Positions 5,077 to 5,088 of a DNA stretch of 5,088 bases are shown piece by piece. The position numbers and the translations under genes are program-made. The stretch spans positions 1 through 5,088 of the forward strand of contig CAJWLI010000128.1 of assembly GCA_913043075.1 (NCBI GenBank), written 5' to 3'. How positions within the stretch are numbered: position 1 is the stretch's first letter; each line of letters starts with the position of its first letter. The notes below the pieces were generated by a model. It had not been told where the DNA came from. It made no database searches and was given only the letters and a program-made list of their open reading frames with translations. This stretch comes from an uncultured Gammaproteobacteria bacterium (lineage in GTDB: Bacteria; Pseudomonadota; Gammaproteobacteria; Pseudomonadales; Azotimanducaceae).

Positions 5077-5088
5077 AGGAGTGAAGAT
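5077..5088 (+). other. Probable start of a divergent plus-strand gene cut by the window edge
   Basis: The last bases carry AGGAG (5077-5081), then five nucleotides, then AT at 5087-5088. If the next base is G, this is a well-spaced ATG start of a gene running rightwards, divergent from the SDR and sharing the 94-nt intergenic region with the palindrome. No coding residues are visible, so the product cannot be named. Confidence 0.4.

Noticed and set aside
1..5088. CRISPR array, tRNA or rRNA genes, insertion sequence or phage genes
   Set aside because: I found no regularly spaced repeats, cloverleaf-like segments, rRNA motifs, transposase or integrase coding, or terminal inverted repeats on either strand. 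Nearly all the DNA is accounted for by five metabolic genes.

Overview
This window looks like chromosomal DNA of a Gram-negative, glutathione-using bacterium. The two glutathione S-transferase (GST) genes, the FabG-like dehydrogenase and the moderate, slightly AT-leaning composition by eye would fit a proteobacterium, possibly an environmental or marine gammaproteobacterium. That placement is inference, because no rRNA or other taxonomic marker is present. The window reads as an accessory catabolic or detoxification region. I see no transposase, tRNA, rRNA or CRISPR array.

Layout. (1) Bases 1-303, plus strand: the 3' end of a dienelactone hydrolase family gene. (2) Bases 320-2248, plus strand, 16 nt downstream: a 642-residue type I Baeyer-Villiger monooxygenase of the 4-hydroxyacetophenone monooxygenase (HAPMO) type, with that subgroup's long N-terminal domain. 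(3) After a gap of only 5 nt the coding strand switches. Bases 2254-2865 (minus) encode a 203-residue GST, and bases 2872-3909 (minus), 6 nt upstream of it, encode a 345-residue GST-like protein with an extra C-terminal segment. (4) A 161-nt spacer (3910-4070) carries a good candidate promoter for the GST pair. (5) Bases 4071-4994 (minus) encode a 307-residue classical short-chain dehydrogenase/reductase (SDR) with a 55-residue C-terminal tail. (6) Bases 4995-5088 are intergenic. They contain a perfect 12-bp palindrome overlapping possible -10 elements, and the window ends on a ribosome-binding site followed by 'AT', which looks like the start of a divergent plus-strand gene.

How the genes may work together (inference). 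An SDR can interconvert alcohols and ketones, a BVMO turns ketones into esters or lactones, and a dienelactone-hydrolase-type enzyme can open esters or lactones. That gives a plausible alcohol-ketone-ester/lactone-acid route. The two GSTs could supply glutathione-dependent ether cleavage, dehalogenation, isomerisation or protection from electrophilic intermediates. HAPMO acts on aryl ketones, so an aromatic ketone or aryl-ether substrate is a reasonable first guess, but nothing in the sequence fixes the substrate. All four complete enzymes belong to known families. The less ordinary points are the variant BVMO signature residues, the extended GST, the SDR tail with Asp at the usual tetrad-Asn position, and the candidate operator at 5015-5026.
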